Shown: one piece after another, positions 41,467 to 56,351 of the stretch
Position numbering within the stretch: the stretch's first letter is position 1
Layout of the letters: each line of letters starts with the position of its first letter
Source: Ficedula albicollis
Lineage: Eukaryota; Chordata; Aves; Passeriformes; Muscicapidae
Length of the DNA stretch: 64,000 nt
Direction: 5' to 3'
NCBI RefSeq assembly: GCF_000247815.1
Contig: NC_021673.1
Coordinates: 110,724,766 to 110,788,765, forward strand
The notes under the pieces: model-generated
Database searches by the model: none
The model's input: only the letters and a program-made list of their open reading frames with translations
Told to the model about the DNA's origin: nothing
Position numbers and translations under genes: made by a program

Positions 41467-42505
41467 GCTTTGAAGGCAGGAGTGACAGGGATAGTGGGGA
41501 AGCTGCAAACAGCTGTCTGAAAAGACCAGTTCAAAAGGTAACCTAGCAGTGGCATAGAAGAGATGGACAAGCATCAGGCAACATGCTGCACTTAGCCCTT
41601 CAGCTGTCTGGAGGATGGAGAGATGGAGAGTGGCAGGGAGGAGGGTGCCCTTTCCCAGCAGGCAAACAGCTGAGTGACAAAAATCCCATTAGTCCATTAC
41701 TGCTGCAATATCCACACCTGTTAGGGGCAAAGTTGGTAAACTGCACACATCAGCAAATTGCTCACCATATGGTCTAATTTCCTTTGGAACCAGAGTGTGG
41801 TGAAATGCAGAAGAAACCATCCTATAGGAGGCAAATAAAATGCAGTGTTATGGCACTGGACCTTTTAGGCTTGCTTTTTCAAAAGCCAGAGGTTTTATTG
41901 GGAATTGGCTGTCCTGCAGACTTACATTTCTGGGACACATCAGAGGCATATTAAAATTTTCAAGCAACAATAGCAAGAGGGTACTAATGATTGCAGGGAA
42001 AACTCTTTGACAGATCTGAATTTTATCCTAACATCCAACTCTTGAGTAACCTAAAAGGGTGGAGATCTGTCTATTCTGCTCCACCTATAAACTTATCCTG
42101 CCACATGACAAAATAGCCAAATTCCACCCAAGTATTCAAAAAAAAACCCCAAACACCACTGATTCCTCCCTCCTCACTGCATGCCCAAGTTTTATGGCTT
42201 CTTTACAGTGACAAATGCGAGGAAGGAGCAGTTTGGTATGTGTCATGCTTTGCACATTGCACTGATTTTATTACCTCTAACATTTTTAGGTGTCAGGGTA
42301 GATAACATCCTGTCCTATGCATACAAAGGACTTGTTCAATATGGTGGTTTCTGAACAGTTGGAATTAGGGCACATCCCACACAAATGTATTTGTATAAAT
42401 TATTCAGTATTGTAGCCTGTTTGGATCAAAGCATCCATTTACATGCCTGTATTTTTCTTCACTTGTAGCTTTCTCTTCCAAAGATATTATGGCAGACCTC
42501 CCTTT
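41467..42505. other. Non-coding, unique sequence
   Basis: About 1 kb between the tentative ORF and the poly-G tract. It has no domain-bearing frame and no recognised repeat. Confidence 0.55.
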
Positions 42506-43381
<876 letters not shown>

Positions 43382-46300
43382 ACCAAGGCTGGGGTCAGTT
43401 TATAGTGCTGTTTTAGGATTACAGTAAATAAACTTACAGAAAACATAAACAAGAAAAAGAAATGGCAACTCTGAGCTCTACATCATTTTTCCTTCACTTT
43501 TTCTTGCTCCCTACAGCTATTACTCTAGTCCTTTATGAACCCCAAATGCTCCTTGCTCTACTGTGGCAAGCACTATGTGAATTGTTTATTAGCTTGGAAA
43601 ACTGTTTCTGTCTCTCAGGACAGGTGTCAGTAGAAGATATCCAGGATGAACGCTCTGTGAAGAAAGTACCTTTATGCCTTAGGAAACAATGAACTTTTCC
43701 AAATGATCCAGAGCTCTGAACCATGCTGAACTGAAGACCAACAAATGTTACCTTCCATCTCTCCCAGTGACTTTAGTGCTGTCTTCATTATCATCTTCTG
43801 TTCTCCCTTGCCAATTCGCTCAGCAGTTTGCCTCCTGTGCTGCACACCAGCTGACAGATGTATCCTTTTCATTTCACATACTCTTAAAGCCTTGGGCACT
43901 GCTTTCTGGAGATATTTATACAGCTCTGGGACCCAGTTGCTGGAAAAGTAGTTTGTACTGAATATTTGTTACATGTTCTACAAGATCCCACACACTATTA
44001 CTTTGCATAGAGTAAAACAACAACAAAAAGTGCTGATGCTTTTGTATTTATTTTGGATGAAACTTAAACAGTGCACCTTGCTGACAGTACATCTCATTCT
44101 GACAGTCTTTCAAAGTTACCCTCTGTAACAGCCTGAATTACAAGACAAAAAATTTTCATAGGTGCCACAGTGCATTCAGAACCTACCTACCACCAAGTTT
44201 CTTCATTTCCCACAAGAAAATAGAGTTGGAGAATATCTTCCTTCTGCTCACCACAAGACATTCCTTGTGTCCTTAAGTCAAACAGTGGGAGAGGAAGGAC
44301 ATCTGCAACAGAACACACCACTGAGTCTGTCCTTCCACATTAGTCAGGAAGAGCAATCAGTTTTGTGCTAATTCTGCTGTTGCAATTTCTTCCCCTTATT
44401 TTAGTCAACACTGGGCAAAGTGTGGAACTGATATACAAATCAGTTGCATTTATGTTGAAATTCTTTTTATGTGCATTTCACTTTCAGCATACCTTAAAGA
44501 TATGTTAGCTGTCTATTGAATAACCATTTCCTGCCTCTGCCAGAGGAAGGTGTCAGAATATGAAGGTTTTTTTTTGCCAAGTGTTTTACCACTGTTTTCT
44601 CATTTAGATGGTCTGCTAGAAAAAGCGATAAACACAGAGTATTTGAAAAATGCCACAGCAGAACCCTTAAGGTAAACCAGCTGGCCTTTGCCTCAGTTTC
44701 TAGGGCAGCATTTTAATAAACATTAGTCATGGTGATTATGGAACATTTTTATCAAGGATACATCATTTCCAGCATTATCCCATTTTTGAGTCTATATTAG
44801 CATAATCACTTGCATTATTAGTATAATTTGAGACATTTTAAGGACATGGCTGGAGAATAAGAAGCTCAGGCTGGAAAGCCTCTGATTGCCAGTTGCTTGT
44901 CTTGCTTGCCAGGGCCAATTAACATATTTCTTCCATTTTTGCCTTTGCTTGACTTATCAAAACACGAACGTGCAGCAGACTTTCAGAATCACTTAGGCTC
45001 CTTGTTCAGCCTTTAGAAGCACATAGCAACACGAAGCACATTCATGCAGATTAAGTGCTCTTTGGAGTATTAGAAACCACTTAATCTGTATAAATATGCT
45101 GCAGGTTGTTCAGCTTTTACAACACCTTGAGTAGGAGCTGCAGTGGTTCAGAAAAGCGTGTGATGCATTATTTAAAAGAAGATATATAATCCATGATAAA
45201 TTTATCTTCCAAGTGACTATTGTCAGAATCATAGTTTATATTTTTTATTTTGAACTTCATTGCACTGTGTTAATGCAAGTGACAAAGGGAATTTCCTATT
45301 ACATACTCTATTACTTTCAAAATTCTGGTTTTATCACTGTCGATTTAGAAGATAAGCATGAGAGATGTATAAGTACTGAGCAATTTTACTTCACAAATTT
45401 CTGCAGCAGGAAGAATTTGCATTTTTAAACAGAAAAAGGTAAACAGTCTTTATTTTCTCACTGAGTTAATATGTTATTCCATGCATAAAAGACCTTTTTA
45501 GTTTCCATTGACTCTAATTTTCATTTTCAGTAGAGCTGAAAAGAATGAAGTATGAGACAGAACTAAGAACATCATATTGTAATGTTAGATATTTTGCTTT
45601 TGGGGTTTACAGTGTCATTTAGTCTAATAACTCTTCATAGTATAGTTTAATTATTGCCAAAAATAGAAAGCATGGTTGCATTGTGCAGCTTTCCCAGAGG
45701 ATGTCTTATGTGTCCTGAGATAAATTTAAGCTCTATATTTAAATATATGTGCAAATGTAACAGTGTTGCATTCAGAAATCCCTTGTTAGACAAATGCAGG
45801 CAGTGGCCATTAATAATTGGAAGGTAACCTGGACAAGACAGTGCTCATCTTAAAATGTTGAATCCAGAGAAGTAAATAAGAGTTTTTCAGACTGGATGCC
45901 CCCACGAAGGGCTGATTTCAATATGTTGCATTCCATTTGTTTGTGAAAGCGAGGGACCTTTAGCACCAATAAATACCTATTATGGAAAAAAGCCTGCACT
46001 CTGTGTTTGATCTCAAAGGATGGATTGCTAACTGCCTCTCTTCCCTACTTGCACCTCTGGGGCTGTTTGCCCCCGAGCTGGTGGGCAGCATCCTTCCCTG
46101 CTGTGGCAAACAAATGCCAGCCACTGGAGGTGACCACCAAGTGCTCTACCCTTCTTCATTCGTGGGGAGGCACCACTGCAAGCAGCCCATCCTGGTTCAT
46201 TGCTCCTGGAGATCACCCTAGATGGGCCATAATATCCACAGTGGTTTATATTCAGGTCCCAGAGGAGCACTTCCCTAGGCAATGCGATTTTAACCTCACT

Positions 46301-48049
46301 GTAGCTGGAACTGCAGCTGCCAGGGCTGGAGTTTCTGTCCCTGATACCTGCATGGAGATGGGGGGAGGAAGGGAATTCTAATTTGAATACAAGAGAGCAG
46401 GCTGAAGACTCCCTTGGAAGATGGGGGGGAGCAGGGGAATTCTAATTTGAATACAAAGAGAGCAGGCTGAAGACTCCCTTGGAAGATGTTTAGTAACACA
46501 AATGGGATTTGCAAAGGGCAGAAGAAGGCCTGTTTTTGGAGACAGGGTTGAATTTTAACCTTCCTTTTCTCCTGGTACATAAAATAACCAAGGACATGAT
46601 TTTAGCTGTGAAAGAAACTGCTGTGTGTCTCTTTCATTGTCCCTGTAATGAAACTTTTTGCTGTACAGAGACGTGCAATTTTTTTTTTTTTATTTTAGTA
46701 GGAATTCCAAATATTCTCTTTTGTAAAAACAGATCTAAAGAATTTATAAAGAAGCTTTGTAAATTCTGATATTTTGCTGTGATATTAGTATCCAACTGCA
46801 GCAAATTAAACTGGGTGAAAAAGGCTTCTCAAATTCAAAATGGATTAATAAAATCCAATTAATTAATTAAATTCAATGGATTCAAAAAGAAGACTAGGTA
46901 ATTAAGGAAAATTTCCTTATTTAAGGTGCAGGTTGCATTGTTTATGAAGCACACAAAATACCAATATTTTTTCCACTGTAAGCTTGGAATTAATTCCCTG
47001 GGTTATATCCAGTGCAAACAGTGAAATGTTATATGACCCCTATTGCACAGAGGTCCTTTGCCAAAAGCTCATTGCAGTAATGGGCTTTAATATTTTTTGC
47101 ATTGAATTTTACTCTACTGTTGGTTTTATCATTCTTGATCTCAGCAAATGTGCTTTATTTTCTGGATCATTTAATTTTGTTAGGCAAACGTGCTTCATTT
47201 TTTAATGATAAAATGTTAGCATACTCTTCAATAATAACTGTTTTTCCTTTCAGAGCTACTGATGCATAAAGTCTAATCTTTTGTAGTTGAAGGAAGATGT
47301 TCTTTAAGAACTGATTTAGGGTCTGCCTTTGTTTTACTAATTTTTAATTACATGCAGTCAGACCTGATTAATCTGAATTAGCATGCAAAGCCCCTTTTTA
47401 GAACTAAATAAAATCAGATTAACAAGTAAAGGATACATACAAGGATGTGTTCTAAGGTTGGTTAAAAGTTAAATCCTTCTTATTCTTAAACATACAGACA
47501 TTTCTGTCTGAACAATTTATGTATTCTAATTGGGTACACAGTTTTGCAGTGTAACAGATCTTTAATTCCCTTTGACTTTTGAGTGAAGCATCTAGGCATC
47601 ATAATAATATTATGTAAGGAAATGCCTTTACAGGGTTTTATAACTGAAACTGGACTTAACAAGATCAGTTCAGCCACTGCCCTTATGAACACAAGTATGT
47701 TTAAAGAGGTGGCACTATGTAGCAATTTCAGGAGTCACGTTAGTTTTTAAAAGAGTACCTAATGCAACCTGATACGAACTAAGAGCAGCTGCATTGAGGT
47801 TGAAGACACTGGCTTTCCTCTGAGCTCTCCTCTGCTCTTGCTCCCGGTTACCCACTTAGTTCATACTGGCCTTGATGATGGAGCTCAACACAGCACCTCA
47901 ATAAATCTCATGGCAGAACATAACTGGAAAAAAGTGTATGTGGAATTTATCTGTTTGTAAAGAAAACGGAAGGAATTTTCCTAGGGGTCAGACAAGCACT
48001 GAATCTGATGAGCTGGAGAGGTTAGATACCTAGCAAGGCAGCATGAAGG
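43382..48049. other. Non-coding, unique sequence
   Basis: About 4.7 kb without a supportable exon. Frames near 46.0-46.4 kb (up to 124 codons) overlap on both strands and lack domains. A direct duplication lies at 46371-46488. The part 44690-45115 is repeat-free, AT-rich and TAAT-rich, a possible conserved non-coding element that cannot be tested here. Confidence 0.5.
46371..46488. repeat. Direct duplication, ~53-bp unit
   Basis: The unit GGGAATTCTAATTTGAATAC...CTTGGAAGATG occurs at 46371-46423 and 46435-46488. It differs by one A in an A-run and is separated by 11 bp of G-rich sequence. Confidence 0.93.
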
Positions 48050-48225
48050 GGAATGGAAGGAAGGAAGGAAGGAAGGAAGGAAGGAGGGAAGGAGGGAAGG
48101 AAGGGAAGAAAGAANNNNNNNNNNNNNNNNNNNNNNNNNNNNNNNNNNNNNNNNNNNNNNNNNNNNNNNNNGGAATGGAAGGAAGGAAGGAAGGAAGGAA
48201 GGAAGGAGGGAAGGAGGGAAGGAAG

Positions 48226-48263
<38 letters not shown>

Positions 48264-48266
48264 AAA
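48050..48266. repeat. (GGAA)n/(GAAA)n purine array with an N gap
   Basis: A GGAA-based purine array interrupted by 57 Ns (48115-48171) and ending in a GAAA array (about 48228-48265). The 65 bases left of the gap (48050-48114), including their interruptions GGAGGG and AGGGAAG, recur exactly at 48172-48236. Confidence 0.95.
48115..48171. other. Assembly gap (57 N)
   Basis: Unknown bases. Identical 65-bp sequence on both flanks suggests that the two contig ends overlap and that the gap may not exist. Confidence 0.99.
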
Positions 48267-48273
48267 GGACATG

Positions 48274-48345
48274 TGTTTCATAGAATTGGATTGGTAAATT
48301 TAGAGCTATCATCCCTATTCACTCCATCCATAAGTGTTTCTATAA
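48274..48345 (-). mobile_element. Possible decayed CR1 3' end
   Basis: Plus-strand TTTCATAGAATTGGATTGG followed by GAGCTATCATCC and CCATCCATAAGTG resembles, loosely, the antisense start of CR1 3' ends (TCATAGAAT...GGTTGG...ATCATC). The match is short and diverged, so this could be chance. If real, the purine array abuts the 3' end of the element. Confidence 0.3.
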
Positions 48346-51300
48346 ATTATGACCTGGTTGTTCAAAATCATCTACTTATGTGTTCTTTGCACTGAGGGGT
48401 AACAAAGGTACCTCAAGGGAATGGTAGGGCTGCTTATAGAAAGTCTTGACAAGGTCCACTTTAGGAAAAGTGATAGCAAGTTGAATGTGCAAATGTGTAG
48501 GCACTCAAGCTATCTGGTGCTTTTAAATATCAATTTTTCTGATAATAGATCTGTCTCATCCCATATACATTCAGTACTTCCCTTTGCATCAAAGAGCAAA
48601 AGCCTAAAAATATCTAGGGAGACAATGCACAGGCTTTCCTAAGCAAAAGTGACTTAATTCTTAGTCATTTTTCTGGAAGCAATTGTTATAAACCCACTCA
48701 CATTCCATGCACTAGACCATCAGAGAGATCTGCAATACAGTCTAATTTACATCTCCTGGAAGCCAAAACTGTTCTTTGCCCATATTTAGCTCATACAAAG
48801 TATAAAAAAGTGAGATAACTTTTGTCTCTAATACTTTTCCCCAGAACTATGTTTTACTATGTCATCTTTAGCAGGCATTGTGGACCATTTGTTACTTCAG
48901 TCACAGTGTGGGACTGTGCTCTAAGGAGGCCAAAGTCTCCAGCTCAGCTGTGCTTGAACACCCTGTTTACCTCACAGGAGTAGTGTCAGTAAATTCTGCT
49001 GGATTTAAGTATGTGCTTTGAGCAGAGATAGATTTGACAATCCATTGTGGGCATCCAATTAAAATCTTTTCTGACTGTGGTTCACACACGTTCCTGCCTT
49101 GGTGGGAGCACACAACTCTCCTGGTGTTTCACTAATAGGAGTAAACCTGCTCTTCTCTGGGCAGAGGTCAGAGGTATGCAGAAACCTCCTTGGAGACAAC
49201 TGCCTTTTTAAATTGATTGCAGACTATTATACTGCTACTAAACAATTACTTCTAGTTGTAAGAACGGCACAGTATAGTAACTCTACATCTCATCTCTACT
49301 TTTCTAAACCAATACACAGCAGATTGCACTGGTAGCATTTTGATAGGGAAAAAAAATTATTAAAAATCTTTTCAAATACAATGGAAAAGGTTGCTGTAGC
49401 AGGATGTTAGTTATTTTAATTTGAAATTATAAATACACATCTAGTAGAGGACAAAAAAGCCTTTATACTTGACTAACCCATGCCCTATTTATACTACATT
49501 TTGCCGTGATGTATTTCCGTACTGTGTACAATAAAATACAAATGACTCAAATTCATCAAGAAGGGATTAATTGGCATATAATAGGGGATCTGGCTACTAT
49601 ACTGGCAAGCTGCCAAAAGGAAGGATGAAAGGAGCTTGTGGAGAAGAGGGCATAAAAATGCATGTGAGTGCAAAAAGCCAGCAACTATAGGAATAAGTTT
49701 ATGTGCAAGCTAAGTCCAACTATGTGACCTGGTTTATAGCAAAGAACAGTAGTGACATTATGAGATTCCCAACATGGAACTATTTCTATGAGTCATTCAT
49801 ATATTTAATTTTATTTAGGCTGAAACTGAATTGCTTGAGCAGACAAGTGGAGTTTTGATATGGCTGTTGGAAAGCTGTAGGAACCCAGATGAGCAGAAAC
49901 CACAACCATGCTAGCATGCTGATCACATCTTTTCAAGCTGAGAGGCCAAACACTGCAAATCCTTACTCTCTGATTAGGCATTTTGCTTAGCTGGAGCCTA
50001 AGTCAGGAAAACTCATTACTCTTTTCTTCTTTTTTTATGTTTCTATTTTCCTTTTTCTTAAGACTATATTCTCCATTCATTTCTTGTACTGCTGTAGATT
50101 TTCAACAATGATCACATTATTGGTCAAATCCAGACCCTCTTTCCCATCCCCCATCTGGAAAGAACAAACAGTTCCTTACAGTTTCTTAAAAATCTGCTGC
50201 TGCACTTATGAACTTTAGCCGTCAGGCACTTGGATGCAATGTTTTTCAGGAGGGAATACAAATCTGTCCATTTCAGTGCTATTCCGCTTACCCTTAATTC
50301 TCCTCCTTCATTCTGGATAAATAAAAAGATTAATTCCCACACATTCTTGAAGCTCTGCTTGGCTCTAAATTAGATCAAGTTGGGAGTTTTGCTCATTACA
50401 GCTCCTCTTCCCTGCTGGCAGAGAGACTCTTGTATTTGTCACTTGTATTCTTCCTGTCCTCCTGTCCTCACAATTCAATTGTAAATCCCGCATGACCATC
50501 ATTCAACCAAAGAACAGACTATCGGGGCTTTTGAACACGTTTCTTTCTGTAAAAAGTGCACAAATAAACACACATTACTCCCAGACAAACCCTTACACTG
50601 CTAATAAAGTTTTAGATGCACAGAAAATAATGCAGTCGAAAATACAGCGGAGCACAAATTTTAAATGCTGCTTATCTCATTAGAATGGCATTTCGGCATT
50701 TCAGAGTGCCAGCGTGTCGCTTCTGTTCTGTGGCTTCTCCCCTTCAAGAAGAATTACTGTCTCTCTTTATGCAGGCATATTCTGTGACAACAGTTCCCAC
50801 CATGTTTTTAATGCATATGCATATATATCTCAGGCGCAGAAAAAGCTATACATAGGATGAATCATCTGTTTCATAAACTCGACTGTGCTGTTGTCAGAAC
50901 CTATAAAAATAATGTGACAGGCAGGCCTCAGCAGAGTGTCTATCCACCAGCTATTGTGAAGACAATCAACCACCTTCAATCTTCATCATCCTGGCTGGAA
51001 ACCTGCCCCTGGAAGCCTGGGGGAATACAGACACGCAGGAAGCCAAAAGTTTGACAGACCTGATTTTTCAATAACCAGGAATATGTGTTCCCTAGAAGAG
51101 GGTTTTGAAAACACCTTGTCAGTCCCACCTTCCTGTTTATACTGAAAGAGCTCCAGGCTGAGCAATTTTGTTGATTACAACACCAGTGTGACTGGCCAAT
51201 ATGATATCATCTAGAAGCACCTCTGCTTTATAAAACTTGAAACCTTTTTAATAGCACGCTGAAAGTTCGTGCAGACCTGTGGGGTATGGCATGCTCCTAA

Positions 51301-54300
51301 ACATGAGCACACACACAGGAGGTCTCTTTCCTGCTTGTCATTCTAGATGGCCACAGACAAGCACCACTGAAAAGATTTTTCAATTTCTGAATATGCTTGC
51401 ATTACACTCAGCAACTCAGTCTCTCAGGCTGAGATTGCTAATGTTTGCTTTTTCCACAAAGCCAAATGACAAAGTGGAGTGGCAAAAGATGGCAGTAGGT
51501 TCTGTTCTTCTTTCACCAGGAAAAAAGAGAATTCAACAATCTTCAATCCTAATGCATGAGATTTTTTCTTAAAAAGGTGCTAAAATACCAGGACTGGTCA
51601 ACACAAAGAGGCCAAATCACACAACAAATTGGCTTACAAAACTATTAGTTCTATGGACAAGGAGCCAAGGAAATTATCTTGGCAATTTTATCCCCCTGTA
51701 ATCACTAAGACGATTTGAGTGGTCAGTGTGGACATGGGGATTTTGATTATCACTAGATCAGTGAGACCATATTAATTTTATCATCATCCAAAAGTGTAGG
51801 AACAATAATAAAATAACCCCCCCAACACCATTGGAAATTCATACAAAACCTTTTTTTTTAAATTAAAAAAAAAGCCAAAATAATGTTGAGTTCAGCTATC
51901 AGAAAGTGAGACTTGAAATTAAAAAAAAGCCAAAAAAATGTTGAGTTCAGCTATCAGAAAGTGAGACTTGTGTCTACTATGCAATTATGTAAAATTCCAT
52001 GTGATTTTGTTTGATGAGGTTTATGATTATGTGCTTCTTAATAAATCCTTCTATATGTGCACAGTTGACCTGAATTCTATGGAAGAAATTTGAATTTAGA
52101 TGAAATTCAGAGGTTTTTATACTGAAAAGCATTTATGAATGAGAACAAGAAATTGTGCATATCTTTCCATTTTTCTTGAACTATCATGTTTATTAAGGAC
52201 GTTTAACAACAGATTAATACATGCTTGACCTTGAGCCCTTGTTTGGCCTTGACTTTAATGATATGCAATTTCTCATTTGATCTAGAGCATAGGTTGAAGC
52301 CTCATACAAAGTGAAGATAAATTTCCATAATGCAGATTAGTCTGAAATTCAGATAATACACAGACAGGTGAAATGTTACATCATGTTGGAATATAGTACA
52401 TGGCTTTTTCCTCAAAGTTTTCACTTGTAAACCCCTACATCCTGGTTATCATATTCAGAGACGTGGAAAATGTCAGAAAGGAATAATTTTCTTTTCCTCA
52501 ATTTCAGTAACCTCAATTCTACCTAAATATGAGTCACCAAGCTGTCTGAAAGAGAATGAATTTTTAATTTAAATTAAGATGCAATTGTAATAAACATTTG
52601 GCTAGTACGGAAGCATTTCTGAAAGTGAAAAATGTGTATTTAATAATAACACTAGTAAAAGTAGAGAGGGTATAAGGGCTGGCTGTCTGCTGAGATAAAC
52701 TCAGCCACATTTCTGTTTCCCTGGTTCAGCACTGGAAGTCCCCTTGCTTCTTTGAGAAACAGCTTGAACAAAACACTAATGAATATACATAGACGATGCA
52801 ACAAATCCTGTGCTGGCAGAGGTACAGATTTTATGACCTAATAGGTCTTTTCTCTCTCCAAAGGCTATAATTCTCTGAAAAATGAATTCCTTTCCATGGA
52901 AATGTGAGTATCTACTGCACAAAACAATACTATTTTACAGAGTGAGGTGACTTGGTTATGCTATGTGGAGATCACCTGCACTTTGATAAAGGTAGAAAAT
53001 TAAGAGATAACCAGTCTGTTAACAATAAAGGCCCCAGGAGCGTAAATGACTTTTTTTTTTTTTAACTACCTTAAACAATTAACCCATTTCTAGGCAACCC
53101 AGCCTTCTGCCTGAATAGTTTTGTGTTTTCCATAATCCCACTAAAGTCTTACAGAGTCTCGCTGAATTTAATTTCTTCAGTTTCCTATTTGTATCCCTGC
53201 ACTTTCTCAAATCAGCCATTATTCTAGTGATGTTGAATTATACAGAACCTTTTGATTATAGAGCTACAAAACACAAGGAACCTTCAATTTAATTGAGGCT
53301 TCTACAGTGGTCAAACCAGCCTCATCTGCTTCTTTATGCAGAATTACAGAAACACTTTGACGTGGCACACATTCCTCACCACTTTGGCAATCCAAAACAT
53401 TGTTTAAACAAGAAGGTACTTTGGCACTACATATAATTCCCAGAAATACAAAGAAAAAAAAATTTCAGAACAGTATGACTCAACAAACGGCCTTAAAAGA
53501 AAGATCTGCTTTCATTTCCTGCAGGAATCAGTAACAAAATAAATTTCAGGCTCCCCCCCTCCCCCCTTCTTATTTTTTGATCAGCATTAAAATCAGCTCT
53601 TTCTAATGTGGGCCAAACTCTGCTGCTGTTCATTTGGTCCTGCTTTCCTTTGTGCTCTAGGCTAGACCATGCAATTAATTTTTACCAAGGTCTGTTGTGT
53701 AATTTTACTGAAGATTACTAATTTTTTACCAAAGTCCTCTGGATAATTTTATTCAGGTCTGCTCATCAGGAAGCTGCTCTGGCTCCTGCTCTGATGGTCT
53801 AGCCAGACTCTGGATGCTGCCCTCATATCTGGAAGAAGAGCAATGCACTGCAAGGGCTTCTGAAGAGAGCAGGGCATGCTACAGATACAGTGGTAGGAAT
53901 GTGCCTGCAATCTGGGTGAGGTCTGCTCAAAAATGCTTTTATTCCTAATCCATCTGGAATCTCTTGTTTAAGCTGATGCAGTGTGCATTTTATTAATCAG
54001 ATGTTTTCTTATCCCATATGGGTGTAATTCCATCAACTTTCAGAATTATTTTCATTTATAGTATTGTTAGGAGGGAAGAAACAGATCCTTTACTCAGGAG
54101 TTTTTTCTAAAACTTAGAGCTCACTGTCTGCTCTTTGTGACAGTTTAGCTGACAACTCCTTTTTGATGTGATGATTATATTATTTGTGAATGCATTTTGT
54201 CCTCCTTTTCCATAACAGGTTAAACTGCAGATATTTCAGTGCCTTGACTTAATGAGGTCTTTCCTAACCTAGTAAGCACAGCTTTCTACTTACTACATAT

Positions 54301-56265
54301 GAAATAAAAGGTGAACAGACAAAAAGATATTTTTTCTTCCTTCTCATGTGAAAAAAAAATTTCATAAAATTGTTGGTAAGTTGTGTATATCTGTGGAGAA
54401 TAAAGACAACCAAGTCATGTATCTAAAAGCCATTTTGAAATCCACAGGGGCTGGAGGAACTTCAGGGAGGGACCAATTCTTCCTGAAGTGTGAAAACTTT
54501 AGAAAATATTTCAGTTGTCCAACTACTTCAATTGTGACATCTACTTTTGCTTCAAACCATTGCTTGACATTGATGTGTATATTTTCCATATGCTCCCTTG
54601 AATGAACTGAGGAATCAGATGAAGGTTTTGCTTCTGAAAGCACACACTCCTTTCTGAAAATCGGGAGAAATTGTTTCAAAAACCCAATTACATTACTCAG
54701 GAGGTATAACCCTAGTGCTGTGGAAAAAATCTCAGCATGGAAATGTTTTCCTCTTATCCCCTTGATATTTCACAGATTCTGCAATCAATATTGTCTTCCC
54801 CCTGTAGTAAGGAGCCTAGAAGAAGTAGAAGCTTCCATCATTTACATACCAGCTGAATCCACAAAGCCATTTTAACACTTGCTTCTCATTGATTTTTATT
54901 AAGCAATGGCTCCTAAATGCTTTTGTGGATCTAGCAAGTAATATTTTCATCTCTTTATTGAGAGGGTAATTTTATGGGCAAATTCCTTCAAAAACCAAGA
55001 ATATTCATGTCACTGTAATGCATGATTTTGAAAACTTATCAGTGCATTTTGCTGCCGTGCTCAGAAGCATAATTGCATGCTTTATAAAATATAATCAATA
55101 TTAGCAGACTAAGGTAGAGAACAATCTAGACCTCTTAATTTGCATGGCTCCCATATTACTACATTTTTCAATATGTTTGGCAACATTAGCAATTTAATAC
55201 CATCATGACTTTGAGAGGGAATTAGAAACAGCCTGGGTCCAGTCTTGCAGCTCCTCTTGTGCGTCTTCAGAAATATGAAACAATCTCAAATGGTGTTTGC
55301 CTGACCCATCAGACTAGTTTTACATCTTTTTCTATAGCTGGGGCAGTGCAGAACAGCCAGAGCATGCTGATGACTTTGGCTCATTAATTTTAGTGAGACA
55401 CTGGGTCTGAAGGTTGTTTAACACTTCTGGACTGAAGTTTCTCTGCCTCTTTGGAGGCCTGATGAATGCAGCTGGCAGTGCTGTGTCTAGAGCACCAGTC
55501 CTCTGACTAACACTTCTTGGAGCCACACTGAAACACAGCAATGAATGCAGCTAGCCAACAATCAAAAAATGCATCCTGTCACCCTTTTATTTCCTTGCTG
55601 CACTTTGTGGCCAGCTCGTTTTCACAGAAAAAATGCTCCATCTTTAGGAGACAAAAGGGAAATCAGACCCTGTGGGCACTGGTGGAGGGGAAGGCTGCTC
55701 TGCTCTGCCAAATTGTAGTGGTCCCATGGGGCAGTTACCACACCTATGAATCACTGCAGGAAGTTGCTATGCTAACCTCATTCTTACTCTACAAGATCAG
55801 TGCATGAAAGGACTCACGTGGAAATCCTCAGCTGCTGTTACAAAGCTTTTTTAAGCATCTTGCAATGTCAAGAGTCAGTCTGGCTCCAGTACACCTTAGA
55901 TTCATAATTAAGATCAATAGGGCAACCTTAACATAAAAACAAGGAATGTGTAACCCTCTTAATCTGAAAAGGTACTACATTTAATGACACATTACCTAAA
56001 ATATATTGTCTACTGGTTTCAAAGTTAACACAAAAACATAACATGCAGGTGGCTCAGTCTGTGAAATAAGGTTTATGTCTAGAGGTTGCCCTGGTTGTTC
56101 CTGGAACACCATCCAACTCTCTTCTACCCATAAATATCAGACTTTGGAATACTCCAGAGCAGGGCCAGCTATAAAAATGTTGTTTGCTATTAAGAAACTC
56201 TGTGCACTATCCAAACAAGATTATGGAATTCTAGGAGCTGGCCATGAATACATAATTCCATGAAC
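48346..56265. other. Non-coding, unique sequence
   Basis: Nearly 8 kb without a supportable gene. Open frames are all about 105 codons or less and lack domains. A 55-bp tandem duplication lies at 51860-51970. T- or A-runs occur near 51850 and 53050. The segments 50460-50900 and 54860-55240 are repeat-free and dense in POU/homeodomain-like words. They are candidates for conserved regulatory DNA, unproven. Confidence 0.5.
51860..51970. repeat. Tandem duplication, ~55-bp unit x2
   Basis: Adjacent copies at 51860-51915 and 51916-51970, starting AAATTAAAAAAAA and ending GAAAGTGAGACTTG. They differ by one substitution and A-run length. Confidence 0.93.
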
Positions 56266-56269
56266 TTAA

Positions 56270-56288
56270 CTATTCTATGATTCTATAA
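56270..56288 (+). mobile_element. Possible CR1 3' terminus
   Basis: TATTCTATGATTCTATAAT matches the terminal ATTCTATG-type repeats of CR1 in plus orientation. The sequence upstream does not clearly continue into CR1, so only the tail-like motif is supported. Confidence 0.35.
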
Positions 56289-56351
56289 TTTCAGCAGACA
56301 CACCATAAGGCCTAATATTAAGAAGGCATCATGACATTTAACAACCTATCG

